Assembly (NCBI GenBank): GCA_036345935.2
Contig: JADWOT020000006.1
Location: 6,017,543 to 6,081,542 of the forward strand
From: Taenia hydatigena
Lineage: Eukaryota; Platyhelminthes; Cestoda; Cyclophyllidea; Taeniidae
Direction: 5' to 3'
DNA length: 64,000 nucleotides
Every line of letters begins with the position of its first letter. The stretch's first letter is position 1. Position numbers and translations under genes: made by a program. The notes beneath the pieces are model-generated. The model was not told where the DNA came from, searched no databases, and was given only the letters and a program-made list of their open reading frames with translations. Shown here piece by piece: positions 50,995 through 62,700 of the stretch.

Positions 50995-53900
50995 CTAGTC
51001 GCTTCGTGCCCCCAAATGCAGAGGTGCTCCAACAACTTGTCACAGCCAGAGGGTGACATCAGAACAGTTTTTGTTTGGCTAGATAGCTTCATGCAATTAT
51101 AAGCCCTCGATTCGCTAACAATGCGCACAACAAAGTAAACTGCGAGTGAGTGGGAACTGTTACGTGGTTAGAAAATATAAGCACTTCCAGGTGTACGGCA
51201 GTAAAAAAAAACAGGTGATCATAAATGATTAAGAGGATCTCGCAAGTGACCAGATTTAACTTTTAACAACGCTTTATACATTCCAACTCGCATAATTGTG
51301 GGAACAAAAATAATGCACCAAATTGTCAAAAAAAAGTGAAACGGGATATGGTATTTAGGACGAGTTTTAATAAAGATTAGCAACTGCAATCATAGCATTG
51401 AGTTTTGAGCAAAAAAAATAGAGACGAAGGAAATGACCAATTCGACTACGGGCGCGTGAAGGGGCGGATTTTGTAGCAAAATGTGGTTGAAATAAAAACC
51501 TACAAATTGGATGAATGAGTTCCCAACTTTGGAGAGGGAATGAGCCTGGTGAAAATGGCCATCTCCGATGTTAAGCGGCCATGTGGTTTTGGACCTTTGG
51601 AAGCAACATAAACTTTAAAAATAGCTTTTCACCTATACCTCGCCTTTGTGACTTAACGCCCGACTTTTTCTGCGAATAATTTCTCATCAGGATGTTCCAT
51701 TGAAACAAATCACGAAAGATCAGATGAAAAAAGTGTAATTACCCTTAGAGCAAGAGTATGCTACGTTTACTTTGATGGCAAAGTTGGAAATCCATTTGCG
51801 ACTCGGTCTAGTGAAACGCTAACAAAGAAAAGTGCGAACGTGATGGAGAAAGGCCTAACTTGGTTGAAAAATCTTGCAACTATTTGTGCACCTATAAACC
51901 AGGGGAAAGACGTCTTCTTGCACAAATGCCTAATTATAATACGAACGTAGTCGATTGCAAATGAATTCGTATCCAAAGGCGCCAAAACCTCGAGACCACA
52001 TAGGATTGACAGTTATGACATTCGAAAAGCTCCACGAGATTTCATCAATGGTACAGGAAGATGACGATGATAACAGGACTGCAGTGATGCCTCGATCTAG
52101 TGCAACCACCAACATACCCTCGGTTGTAAAAGGCATAATAAATATTTTTTGCCATTTATACGTTTATGTGAACGGATACTAGCTTCGCGTGAGAGTTTTT
52201 CCAATACAAGGTTCCAAAAATCAGCACCATTCTGTCTGTTGATTTTGGAATTTAGAAGTAATAGGATTCCCTGCTGTGGGTTCCACATACTTTTCCCGAT
52301 CAAGTGAGCAACAAAAACGAGTGCATTTTAAAAAATAAATCAAAAGAACATGTTGCCTAGCGCATTATAAGTCTTAAGGTAGATGTCACAAAATACCTTG
52401 AGATGTATCCGAGATTTTATGCGGAAAATTATAGGGTCACAAATGCAACATGTGATAGAGGTACCTTAAGTACTGAAGGCAACAGTGATAGGGAAAGACA
52501 GAATGATCGCGAATGAGTGATTTTACATAAAGAATTTGATGCTGCGAGAATTTTGTGTACAAAGACCTCGAAGACTGAAAAGTATAATCAATAAGGCGAA
52601 GGTGAAAAGGTGACTGCATTAAAGTGGAAAGACAAAGGCTTCGGACAAAAAAACTCAAGAATGCAGAATATATCACTTGCAGGCAAACTGAGAAGCCATT
52701 ACACCACTATCTATCACGGATGCAGCAGCAGAATGACCAATATCAGAATATTGTTAAGGATTGTACAAAAGCTTGTTAGTATTACCTGAATTAGTGTTGC
52801 TATGCACGAACAAGGTCCACACATGGGACGCCACTCTTAAGCGCTACACAAAATCAAATAATTGAGCAAGGCAAAACAACTGACAGCTCCATTTGCTTCC
52901 AAAAGAACCATACGAACTTAAAAGTAACGACCCTGTAAACTAAATGCAGATGCTATTTGCATCGATTTGATAAGTCATCCAACCATAGGATAATAAAGTT
53001 GTCGATGCTGAAAAACCTAAGGAAGTAGAACTACAAGGTCTCCTGGCAGTAGTCTTGTACTAAAAAGGTCTGCTTGTAAAAATATGGCCATTGATTCGAG
53101 TTTATCACACCCTCTAACGTCATACCATTGGTCAGACAATAGCTGGTAAATCGGGGGCAAGGCTTGGCTAGGAAGGTTATTGAGAATCTAATGCAGACAG
53201 CGCATAAATCAACAGACAGCCTCCAGATATGCATAGCACAAATATGCCCTTAAATACTGCACCAGTTAGCACCTTCGTAACTTGATGAGAAAGAGTCACC
53301 TTTGACAAAATAAGCATTCCCCATTTTCTGGATCCGAACATAGTGGTCATTTAAAAGGTGGATTTTACAATACTTCCTAATCAGATATCCATTTCACTGC
53401 CAAAAATCACAAGCAAAACGTATCATCAATTAAATAACTAGGCAATCAAATGCGTGAAGCACCGGTAGGACACAAGAAATTATTTCTAATTCGAAACAGA
53501 AAGTTGGGAACTGTGACGGATCACTAGGCTCACTGGTATAGGCGGAGAGAACCTTGTAAATAGAAGAATTCTCTTTAACAAAATCGATTGGTTTGCGTCC
53601 TCTGAAGTCGGTCGGAGAGGCAAAAGCACCGTGGCGTAGCAAAAGTTGAACCATTTTCAAGTCATGAAGTTCTGCAGCAATGTGTAGAGCGGTTGTGAGA
53701 CGAACAGGTTTATTGGGGTCAGCACCTGAGCAAAAGCAAGTATGACCAAGCTTACTCTTACATATCAAACAGGGAAATGATGACCGAAACTTACCGGCCA
53801 TTAAAAGGTATTCAGCCGCTGGATAAAAGTGATCTTTCACTGAAACGTGTATGGGACAAAAACCCTTACGATCGCATGCGTTGACATCCGCACCCGCATC

Positions 53901-54280
53901 AATTAGGACAACCATTGCATCATAGTGCCCTAAAGGTTGAAAAATAAAATCTACCTACCATTCTTAACTGCATTAATAAGTGGGGAACCCCAATAGGCTA
54001 GGGGATTAACATTTGCACCACCGCGAATTAAAGCCCGAATTATCTCAACCGAGCCATTCGCTGCAGCATCACAAATCGGAGTGTGTCCATCGACATTATT
54101 GGCGTTGACATAAAAACCTGCTTCGATCAGGACATTTACAGCACTCAAATTCCCAGCCAAACACGCATAATGCAAAAGAGTATTATTGTCAGGATCGTGT
54201 TCAGTTAAGTTGGACTGGGATAATTGCTGCAAAATCTCCTCCCTTGTCCCATTTTCAATGGCTTTGATTGCAGCCAGCAT
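50792..54280 (-). CDS. ASB: Ankyrin repeat and SOCS box protein, ASB13-like
   Basis: ASB proteins are substrate receptors of cullin-RING (elongin B/C-Cul5) ubiquitin ligases. Exons: about 54280-53959, 53929-53795, 53725-about 53534, and a last exon beginning between 50955 and about 51040 and ending at TAA (50792-50794). Joined exons 1-3 give successive ankyrin repeats: NNTLLHYACLAGN, DGHTPICDAAANGS, GSPLINAVKNGHYDAM, GFCPIHVSVKDHF, TTALHIAAELHDLK and DFRGRKPIDF. Phases match at both short introns (29 and 69 bases). The last exon encodes PSLQFLSRLAIKRQL then LDLPSILCDYLTF, a SOCS box. Repeat order and wording resemble ASB13 of vertebrates, and an estimated 270 residues fits its length. The start is the first in-frame ATG (MLAAIKAIENG); an upstream exon cannot be excluded. 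The donor at 53533 (gtgagc) and the acceptor of the last exon are the weak points, and a further exon could lie in the 2.5 kb between. Confidence 0.87.
53930..53958 (-). other. 29-base intron in the ASB gene
   Basis: The sequence gtaggtag...cctttag splits the codon of NG/H. Removing it restores the ankyrin consensus KNGHYDAMVVLIDAGAD, while read-through hits a stop. It is shorter than the 34-37 base introns elsewhere in this window. Confidence 0.85.
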
Positions 54281-54987
54281 TAGGAGAACATTTGCAAAGC
54301 CGCATCTAAGCGCCCTCGGCTGATGCACACGAGGCCCAACTAACGATTGGCCAGTTGATTATTACAATGATCGCGCGGTAACTAGGATACGTAGCGGATT
54401 TACCTAAACGCGTATTAGTTGCTTTGTTATTATCAACACGCCTGCAAATGAGTAGTTTACTAAGAACCCCTATTGATCCTAAAAGATTTTAACGCGCGCT
54501 TAGTAAAACAAGGTTAAGGTTAAATTTTTTCGAATATTTAATGACTAACAGGCAAAACGAGTAGTGTAACATTGATTATCCATTTGTCGCTTTGCCTCGT
54601 TCTTGTAAATGCTTAAGGTCTTGTTTTTATGCTTCCAGTCAGCTCATTCGTGCAGTGAAACCACATATTTGTGCTGGAATTATACCTTTTATGGCCTTTT
54701 GGGGAAGTCCCAGGACGCTGCAGCAATAACAACGGAGAGTGAAACCGATCCTAAAATGTTATTACTCTGATGCCCTCTTGCGTTACCTTTTCTCTGTGTG
54801 GTGATTGGTGTCAATCCCTGAGGTAAGAGTCAAAGTGCCGTGTATCCCTGGAAAACAGCTTGGTCCCGTCGTCTACGTTAAAGTTATCAATTGAAGTGAC
54901 GCCGATCCTAGTCGCTACCATCTGGTCAAGCTTTCTTGCTGTTTGCAGTATCCGTATGAAGATCCCACTTGTGTGAGCATGCAGAGA

Positions 54988-55235
54988 CTACACTTTCCTA
55001 CTAGCTGGATAGAACTCAGACAGAGGTACAGCCAATTAGCACCGAAGTGAGGAAAAAGTGACAAGAGGGCATGGATGTGGGAAATTGCATCATGAAAATG
55101 CTTGAAATTTCGGCCGCTATCAAGCAAGTCGGAGACCTGCGATGGCCAGCACATTCTCCCAGCCGTTAATGCACTTCTCAAATAAAAAGAAGCCCCGGAT
55201 TCAGAGGAAATGCCCAGAGAAATAAATGATATTCC
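54988..55235 (+). repeat. Dispersed repeat family B copy
   Basis: CTACTAGCTGGATAGAACTC, CACCGAAGTGAGG, CTGCGATGGCCAGCACATTC and AGAGAAATAAATGATATTCC match the order of the other two copies. Confidence 0.6.
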
Positions 55236-55487
55236 ATCAAGCTACCCTCTTAGTTGTAAGCGAAATCGATGGCTGAGACGGTTGGTTCGCAATGTTCCCC
55301 TACAACACCTACCACGTGCTGGCTGACGCATAGGCTAAACAAAGGGGTTATTGGGGCTGCTCCCATGTTGAGCGTTTGTTTAGCTTTCCGTTTGGTTCAC
55401 ACCAGCGTTTCAAGTCCCATCATTGCACATCCAATGGCGACATGGTTCCCAAGCTGTGTCATAGCCCTTCCTTAAGCTAGCGACCCA

Positions 55488-55550
55488 TTTTTTATCCTGG
55501 CATTGTTAATTCTTTCGACTTCAGAAGAGACCTGGAGCGCAACAGCAGAA
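55488..55550 (+). repeat. Dispersed repeat family A fragment
   Basis: Only the 3' end is recognisable: CATTGTTAATTCTTTCGACT with GAGACCTGGAGCGC. Confidence 0.45.
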
Positions 55551-56634
55551 ACATCAGCTTGGTTCTTGGACTATTTTGCCATACTTTTAGATTAAATGTA
55601 ACCGACTTTTAGAGACAATTTCAACCGTTTTGGCCATTAAGACCTCAGGGTCAGCCGATTATGATCACAACCTTGTACCTTCACTGAGTTTACAAAAGTG
55701 CCCACACATTTCGGTATGAAGACAATATAAATCACGGCCCAGATCACTTCCAGCGTTCTCCCTGCTCAATTTTCCTGCATCTACCATCGCAAAATAGTCC
55801 ATTTTATCGAACTCATTCCCGATTCGGAAAAGTAGTCGAATCTGAGGTCACCTCCCCCAATGTTACAGAGGCATCACGACGACTCCACTGTCGGAAAATT
55901 TAGCCTTCGAACCCAGTTCCTTTAACTACATACGAGGGCACCTTTCCACTCGACTATCCGTATACGTTCCATGCAAACAGCAGAGGCGTGGTAGGTGCCC
56001 TGCCTGTTCACCTACTTACCAAGTCATGTAGGTAATGCTAACACTTTCGATGGTCTTCCTAAAGTCTTCAGAGTCTGAAGTCACCTTACTTGTTAATAGA
56101 CTCTTTGCAGAGTGCAGGATTGGGGAACTCAGCAAAAGTGAATGCCATCTCCCCAACTAGGTGTCTCCGCAACTCTATCCATTTGCGCTGCCCGTCCTCC
56201 TATGGTACTACGAGTCGGTACTCAACCGTAGGAATCAACAGCGGTTCACTCCACCACTGCTTCTAATGTAGCTTTCCGAATCCACCCTAAAGTTTTGATG
56301 AGCCAAAGCAGAGTAGGAATACACACACTACCAACGCAGGGAAGAGCTGGGGGAGAGACGCGCCGCGGGGCAGAAGCACAATCCACAAAGACCGAAATGT
56401 CTGCGTAGTCAAACATTTAACAGTAACCACTCTGCAATCCTTCAGACTAGTTTATTCACTTCGGCTATTGTTTATTCCACAGAAGCCAAAACTAACTCAT
56501 CTAAGCATTTCCGAATGGAGTGTCGGTGAGATCACAAAAAGGGACTCACCATTCATGAAAAACCAATGGCTTCCTTGCTACGGTTGTCACGCCTCACTAA
56601 CTAACCAGAGCCCATTGCAGAATCTATCATGACC

Positions 56635-56640
56635 TTTATT
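56635..56640 (-). terminator. Poly(A) signal AATAAA
   Basis: AATAAA on the minus strand lies about 150 bases after the UBE3D stop codon at 56793. Confidence 0.5.
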
Positions 56641-56792
56641 CTGTGAAAACATCCTTGAAAGACAGTAAGAAATTAAACAAGTGGGAGTAGATGTGAGATC
56701 AAGCCTCAGACTCTCACAGGAACTCCGCCGACCTACAATCAAAAATATAGGTAAACATTATGACGACCGCTTGATTGACAAAACCAATGCCT

Positions 56793-58921
56793 TTAAGCCG
56801 TCAAAATTAGTTGAGATTCTGTACTCCGACGTACAGTAAAGCCCTCCGTGTGTCCTTTGCCACGGCGCAGTTGCGGCGCCAGACGTTGGGTGACCTGGGA
56901 TAGGCAAGCGGCCAGCTGTGTACAGGTCTCCAGGGGCAATTGTAAATGACCTACGGAGAAGTCTCGACTCCACTCATCGAACAGAGGGTCTGCTGCTCTG
57001 CAATCAAACAAAAATCCCGCCCCGAGTGATCAATTGCCTGATTTGCACTACCAATGGCAACACCATTCACGAGGATCTCAGCTCAAGTTAGCGAACAAGA
57101 TTGGCAGAATTGAATGACCAGATGTTTGCTATCCATATTCTCACTGGGTAAACCCATAATTTATTGGTACTCCAAGCCTCTTGAATCGAGTGACAACTCT
57201 AACTAAGTACTGGCTGCAGATTTCTGTAGCTTTCCGTAGTTACCTAAGCCGACCTGGACATTGATTATGGCTTACAGGAAGTAGTTTGGGGCCCAAAAAT
57301 CATGGTTGCGGTTAGAGCAGTGTTGTTTGTGCGACAACGCACACACGCTTTCCCGTAAATGAGCTTCTCATAATTAAGGTAGGTAAAATGGCATCGATGG
57401 TGACATACACCAGCCATGATTGGTGTTGCTTGCAATCCTGACCACCAGGTTAAAAGCACTTTTTGGCCTCATATCCCAGATTGAGGATAGCAAAACTTAC
57501 GTTAGAGGACCGGTAGGACCGAGTGATGCCAGGAGGCGGTAGAGCACTTTCAAGACAGGAGTTCGCTCAGCCGTCACAATCACTGCCTCGGTGTGACTCG
57601 AGGCATCGCTCTCGCAAGCGGAGGCGACCCTTGCCGTGTCAATTGTAGCTGTGTAGAGGCAGGAGCGCTGGTCAAACAACCAAATCTACGAGAATGGAGA
57701 ACAAGCGTCACTCAATTTCGAATCCTACGAGATTTCGAGAGAGATTAGGTATCTCCAGTAGTAAAAGCAATTGCGACTATAACTTGGAATAGTGAATAAA
57801 AAAGAGAATTGCTGAAGGACGTATTTAAATCAGTTAATAGCTGTGGAAGAACCTAACGTTGATGAAATCATTGTGTGCACAACTAAAAACACGACTCGAC
57901 CGGCCAGTAAATGTAGAAACGGCAACTATAGCTAAAAAGCGAACTAACCAAAGCATAAATCATGGGGGTTTCATAAGAGCCAGCCGAAAGAATGAAACGA
58001 TAACGTCCGTCCTCCAACATATGGGAAAAAAGCAAATCGAAAAAGTCCATGTCGTGTTGGCTAGAAAGAATGAGGTTACAATAAAAAAACATCGCACATA
58101 AGAGGAAGCTCCACATGACGCAGATAATCGCCATCGATATCCACTTCTTGCGCCAAGACCTTAACATTGGTGGTCCAGAGAACGATCACAGTGTCAGCAC
58201 CAGAGCCAACTATAAGAGGCAAAATATGCAAAGCATTGAAGCAAATTCACTCTTTTACCAAGACGACCGAGCAGTATATGGCACCGGGGGCAGAAAACAC
58301 CCTCCAATTTCGATATCATCTTCGTAGGCTTAGAAACCAACACACTGGAATTAAAAATTATTTCAATTCCGTTACAAAGGATAGAGGAGGGTGGTAGATT
58401 GGCAACCAGCCTCGCAAGTGGGGTGCCAATAACTGCGGGCACTGAGCTCTCTTCATGGCAGAAGAATGTGTTCGGTTCGGAACTGGCTAGAGCATCAACT
58501 GACGGGAGCCTATCGACTTTAGTGATATTTCTTATGTCCGCGATATCTCCATCACAAAACTTGCAGCGAAGCATTTCACCATGCACAATGCGCTTGCATA
58601 TTTGGGAGTAACGACGGTCATCGCTCGGACTCGACAAGCAGGTTGCATCAAAAGAAACCGACCCAAAATTGTCGGAGGAGTCAGCATTAAGTTTGCCAGA
58701 GGCTGGTGTGATACTCAAGTTTTCAAATGCTACATCAATTTTCGGAGCGACTCCAGAAAAGGAAAATATGTTCGGCGACACAACCTTGAATGAACAGCTA
58801 TAAATAGGGATACAGAGAACCCAACAAACTTTCGACTTAATTCTCCGCACAGAGACAGAGTGATTTTCCGAAGGCCATAGGAATAATCGCCATACAAGCT
58901 ATAAACACCCATATTGGACAT
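56793..58921 (-). CDS. UBE3D: UBE3D-type E3 ubiquitin ligase (HECT_2 family)
   Basis: UBE3D is an E3 that binds UbcH10-type E2 enzymes and cyclin B. Exons: 58921-58837 (tentative), 58750-58259, 58209-58098, 58060-57949, 57685-57501, 56997-56793. Phases agree at all junctions from exon 2 on, and the total of about 396 residues is close to the human protein (389). Landmarks in order: MLRCKFCDGDI (cysteine pair), KVDRLPS with FFCHEE, GVFCPRCHILLGRL (second cysteine pair), VIVLWTTNVKVLAQ, RYRFILSAG...YALIWLFDQRS, TPVLKVLYRLLAS, and a last block DEWSRDFSVGHLQLP, each matching the family in the same order. Introns of 49 and 37 bases separate exons 2-4. Odd: the tryptophans around the LPS and CCH motifs of vertebrate forms are replaced. 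Exon 1 (MSNMGVYSLYGDYSYGLRK) is placed by phase alone; translation could instead begin at 58850 in the exon 2 frame. Confidence 0.9.
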
Positions 58922-59732
58922 AAGCCAACCAACAGCCTTACGAACGCAAAAGCCGCGCGGCTTCTCGAGAAGTTAAGCTACTGTGTGTGGCCTCGAATAC
59001 AAAATATTTATAAATAGTGAAAAGCCAACTAAAGACGGAAGCTCGTCTTATGGTTACCAAACCTTCACGCTTGCCATAATAGAGAAATGCAACCTAAGAA
59101 AAGAAAAATGTAACTAAACCAAAAGAGGTTTAAAAAAATCAGAGCAGGTCAAAGGATAGTTCGCTCATCAAGAACCAAAGCATTTGTATGTTTGCGTCTG
59201 CGCTAGAGCTTCGGTGTGGCGATGTCATTTGCAAATGGTACTTATATGCATTAAGCTTGAATTAACTTCTGCGACAAAAAGTTTCTAAAACGCTTGCGCC
59301 TCCGCCTCAATAAAACCAATTCCATCAAGTGTTACTTTTGCTCCACAAAACAGAGCCACGCTAATCGTACTCGCAAATAAAATAATTTTTCATGTCTGCA
59401 AACATGCCAACCTGTCCTTCACCACAAAGTATAACTTGTTTTAAGTGCGATGTCGCACTTATGCTATGGTTTTTATTTTTACGTGTCGTAAAATTGCGCG
59501 ATTTAATGCTCAACAGCAAACCGCTACAATCCAATCATGTGCTTTAAACACTTACCGCCATTAATTAAAATTAAAATGTTTTAATGAAAGATGCGCGATT
59601 TCCTTTGGCTACGTGAGTTTATGATTGCTGATATAGGCGAAACGTCAAATATGAGCTACTTAAGATTGTGTTGTCCTTTGTGGCTTGTGGCGGGCAGTCT
59701 GAAGAGTCAGAGTTGCCATTCGGCTGGCTAGA
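58922..59732. promoter_or_regulatory. Divergent promoter region between UBE3D and FMNL
   Basis: About 0.8 kb without a supported gene separates the two start codons, which point away from each other. The stretch is AT-rich with a few TATA-like words (for example near 59007) and no repeat copy. It may hold both promoters and 5' UTR exons; none is certain. Confidence 0.5.
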
Positions 59733-62700
59733 ATGGGCAATAGTCCGGGGTTTCCGGAAGCCCAGTCTCCCTATCCTGGAGCTCGGCGCCTATCTGACAA
59801 AGTTGCTCCAAAAAATGATAATTTTGAACTCCGCTGGCATCGGTTCGTTGAATCATTGGATGTCACTGACGAAAAAATGAAACTTATTGAACAGTTGCCT
59901 CATCCACGAAAGATGGAATTAGTTCTAAATTATGTAGAGTGGTCATTTTTTTATTCACTGATGATAGGAGCTGAATACGGTTAAGTTTTCACCAGCACAC
60001 TGCGTGGAAAGTATTAAGATGGCCCGAATATCGCAAATTGCCGTACGTTATGTATAAGTCGTCTAAAACTCTTTAGGCATCTAAGCGGAAACAAGATCAT
60101 GACGATTTTCGGAAGATATTTACTTCGGCTGAAATATCTTTGCGCACAAACAAAATTGAGTGCGTTTATATTCTATTCATTTTATCTATAAAGATGGGTT
60201 TTGGAATTTTTAGAACACCACGGTCTGGAAGCGATTGTCGCCTTTATGGGTGACTCCCTAAAATACCTTTCAAGGTAAAGGGTACTTATCCTTCACTTAC
60301 CTTCTCAGGACGGATACCTTTCGAAGCACACAGTTGCATGTAGACACAACTCGCCGCAAGGGTTCGGTGCCCGTGGATGAATTTACGCCCTCGTCGTTGG
60401 CTCGTCGGGATCCTTCAAGTCCAGCAAAATCAAAGAACGCTCGCGGTCCTAATGACAAACCTCCTCCTACTCCAAACTTCTCCCTGAGTCGAAATAAATC
60501 CGCCTCGCCTACTTTGAAAAGCCAGAACATGCCGCTGTCTACCTCACTGACTCTCGAAACTCTAAAGGATTGCCTTCATTTGTGTCTAAAGTGCTTTAAA
60601 ACGCTGCTTAATAATCAGGTTAGCAAACACTATTTCTTACCTCCCACTTCTATTGTATTTTCCTCTAATCACGCTTTTCTACCTGCCTCAGGACGGGTGT
60701 ACGAAAGCTTTTGAGAACCCCGAAGTGATCGAAATAATCACATTTTGCATTTTGCATCCAAATTATGCGTAAGTAACCTCACATTATTTCATAACACACT
60801 CTTTGAAGGGAAACCTAACATTTTGCTTCCGCTCCGTTTAGGACAAAGGCACTGGCGCTTGATTTGCTTTCAGCGATTTGTCTTATCGGAGGAGGTCATC
60901 CTAGGGTGCTGAAAGCATTCGACCACTTTCGTCGTACAATCGGTGAAAACGCATGCTTTGAGACTGTGATGAATGATTTTCGGGTTCACGAGGACCTTCC
61001 ACTGGATCAATACAATTTGGAGTATTCGGTTGGTTTATTTTTATCAGGTCATTACTGGAAGCGACCGCGTCACTAGCTAACGCATTCATTTTGCTCCAAG
61101 GTGGCCTGCATTCAATTTATCAACATTGTGGTTCATTCTCCCGAGAACATAAACCTTCGAGTCTATCTGCAGTACGCTTTCACCCTACTTGGTCTCGATG
61201 ACTTTTTACGGGTTAGTTGATCTCTATTTTATCGATTACTTCCTGTAATCCGTTACAGTCATTTTTGCATTTATTAGTCTTGGTTAATTATCCAAAGCTA
61301 CGCAGCTATCATGCCACTTATGCTGTTGAGTCAGTATCTCTAAGGTGGTAAATATCAGAAGGAAAAAAGAGAATGGCTGTTCTTTCGCAAGGTGCTTTTG
61401 AAAAGAGGTAGGCTTCATTTGCGAGCTACCGAAGTACTTGACTTTATTTGAGCTTGAATCGTTCATCTCAGTTTTGTTTCATCTCTGCAACCCATTAATC
61501 CAATCTTGAGGTGATCCATGCTTGGTGTTTTACGAGGTTCCTCTATGGGTTTTTCAACCACCTTGTACTACGTTTAATTTGATCACATTTTGCGATTCCT
61601 CCTGATGCGCTGGACATGACTTTGACTTAGCACTTTCCGCTCCAAGCTTCTTGTCATTCTACCTGTAGATAAAAAAGTATAAGGCAATAGGAGTGGCTAG
61701 TTTAGCGCTAGACCCTTAGCCGAGCCATCGCGAGTTTCCAGTTTCTTATCCGGGAGGAAAGCTTGTTATTCACTTTCTCTGACATTTCTGTGTGCTTACC
61801 ATTCAGGCCCTGCAAGCACGACCCGGAGACAAGTTGAACCGGCATGTAGAGGCCTACGTGAACAACATGGTCAACTGCTCTCTCCTTTTGGATGACGCGG
61901 AGGCCAAGGAGGCTGCCGTCGAAGAGGTCTCTCGCCTTGAGGCCGCTCTGGAGGCCTCTGAGAGCGCAGCCAAACAACAGGCCACTTCGTTTAAAGTGAG
62001 TTGGTTTGATGTTCAGCCCTTCCTTCTTTGCACAGAAAGAAACCTCCGAGTGTTTGAAATGAATTGTCAAATCATTTTCTGGGTACCATCTGGGCGATTT
62101 ATGTTCAATTTCTGGTAAAGGGCAGGTTTGACGGACTGGAAAATTGTGCCGCTTGGGAGCAGCAATCTTTCGCTACTACAAACAATTATTGTGAATTATG
62201 GTAGCGTAAATTACTGTCACTTCCCCATGCTTTCGCGGCTTGTCTTGATTAATTATCACTTGTCATTGGAAGAGAACATTTTTGTTGATTACGCAAGTGG
62301 TAAATAAATGTTATGGCATGCTTGATCGGAATTTCAGAACCCGTCAACTTGCAGCTTAAACTACACGCGCATAAAACGACTTTGACTGACATCCAACACT
62401 TACCCATATCCCATTTTCAGGTTTTGTTTTTTGTAAATCAGTCATTGCATCAAACATTGCCTTTACCGTACCTGGCCAATTTTTTTGTGTGCCCGGACTC
62501 AGTGAGCGAGTTTTTAGTTAATTAAATAGTGTTAACTAACGGTTCCGTAGCTCATTTGTTTTACGTCAGGTATTGCGGTGAGTTGTGGTCCTACTAATTT
62601 GCCTGGGGCGGTTGAAGTGTTGGTACTTTACTCTGTCTTTCAAAAAAAAGTGGTAGAGGTCCACTGTTAATTAGCTTTTAAACGTATAATTGTAAGGTTA

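Larger units (their letters stand above)
54329..56634. other. Region between the ASB and UBE3D genes
   Basis: Contains a repeat family B copy at about 54988-55235 and a family A fragment at 55488-55550. The stretch 55.6-56.4 kb is comparatively C-rich but has no long open frame or recognised feature. Confidence 0.55.

Noticed and set aside
53430..53533. Read-through C terminus of the ASB gene (SEPSDPSQFPTFCFELE)
   Set aside because: A donor at 53533 plus a clear SOCS box downstream explains the gene better. The read-through end could still be a minor isoform.
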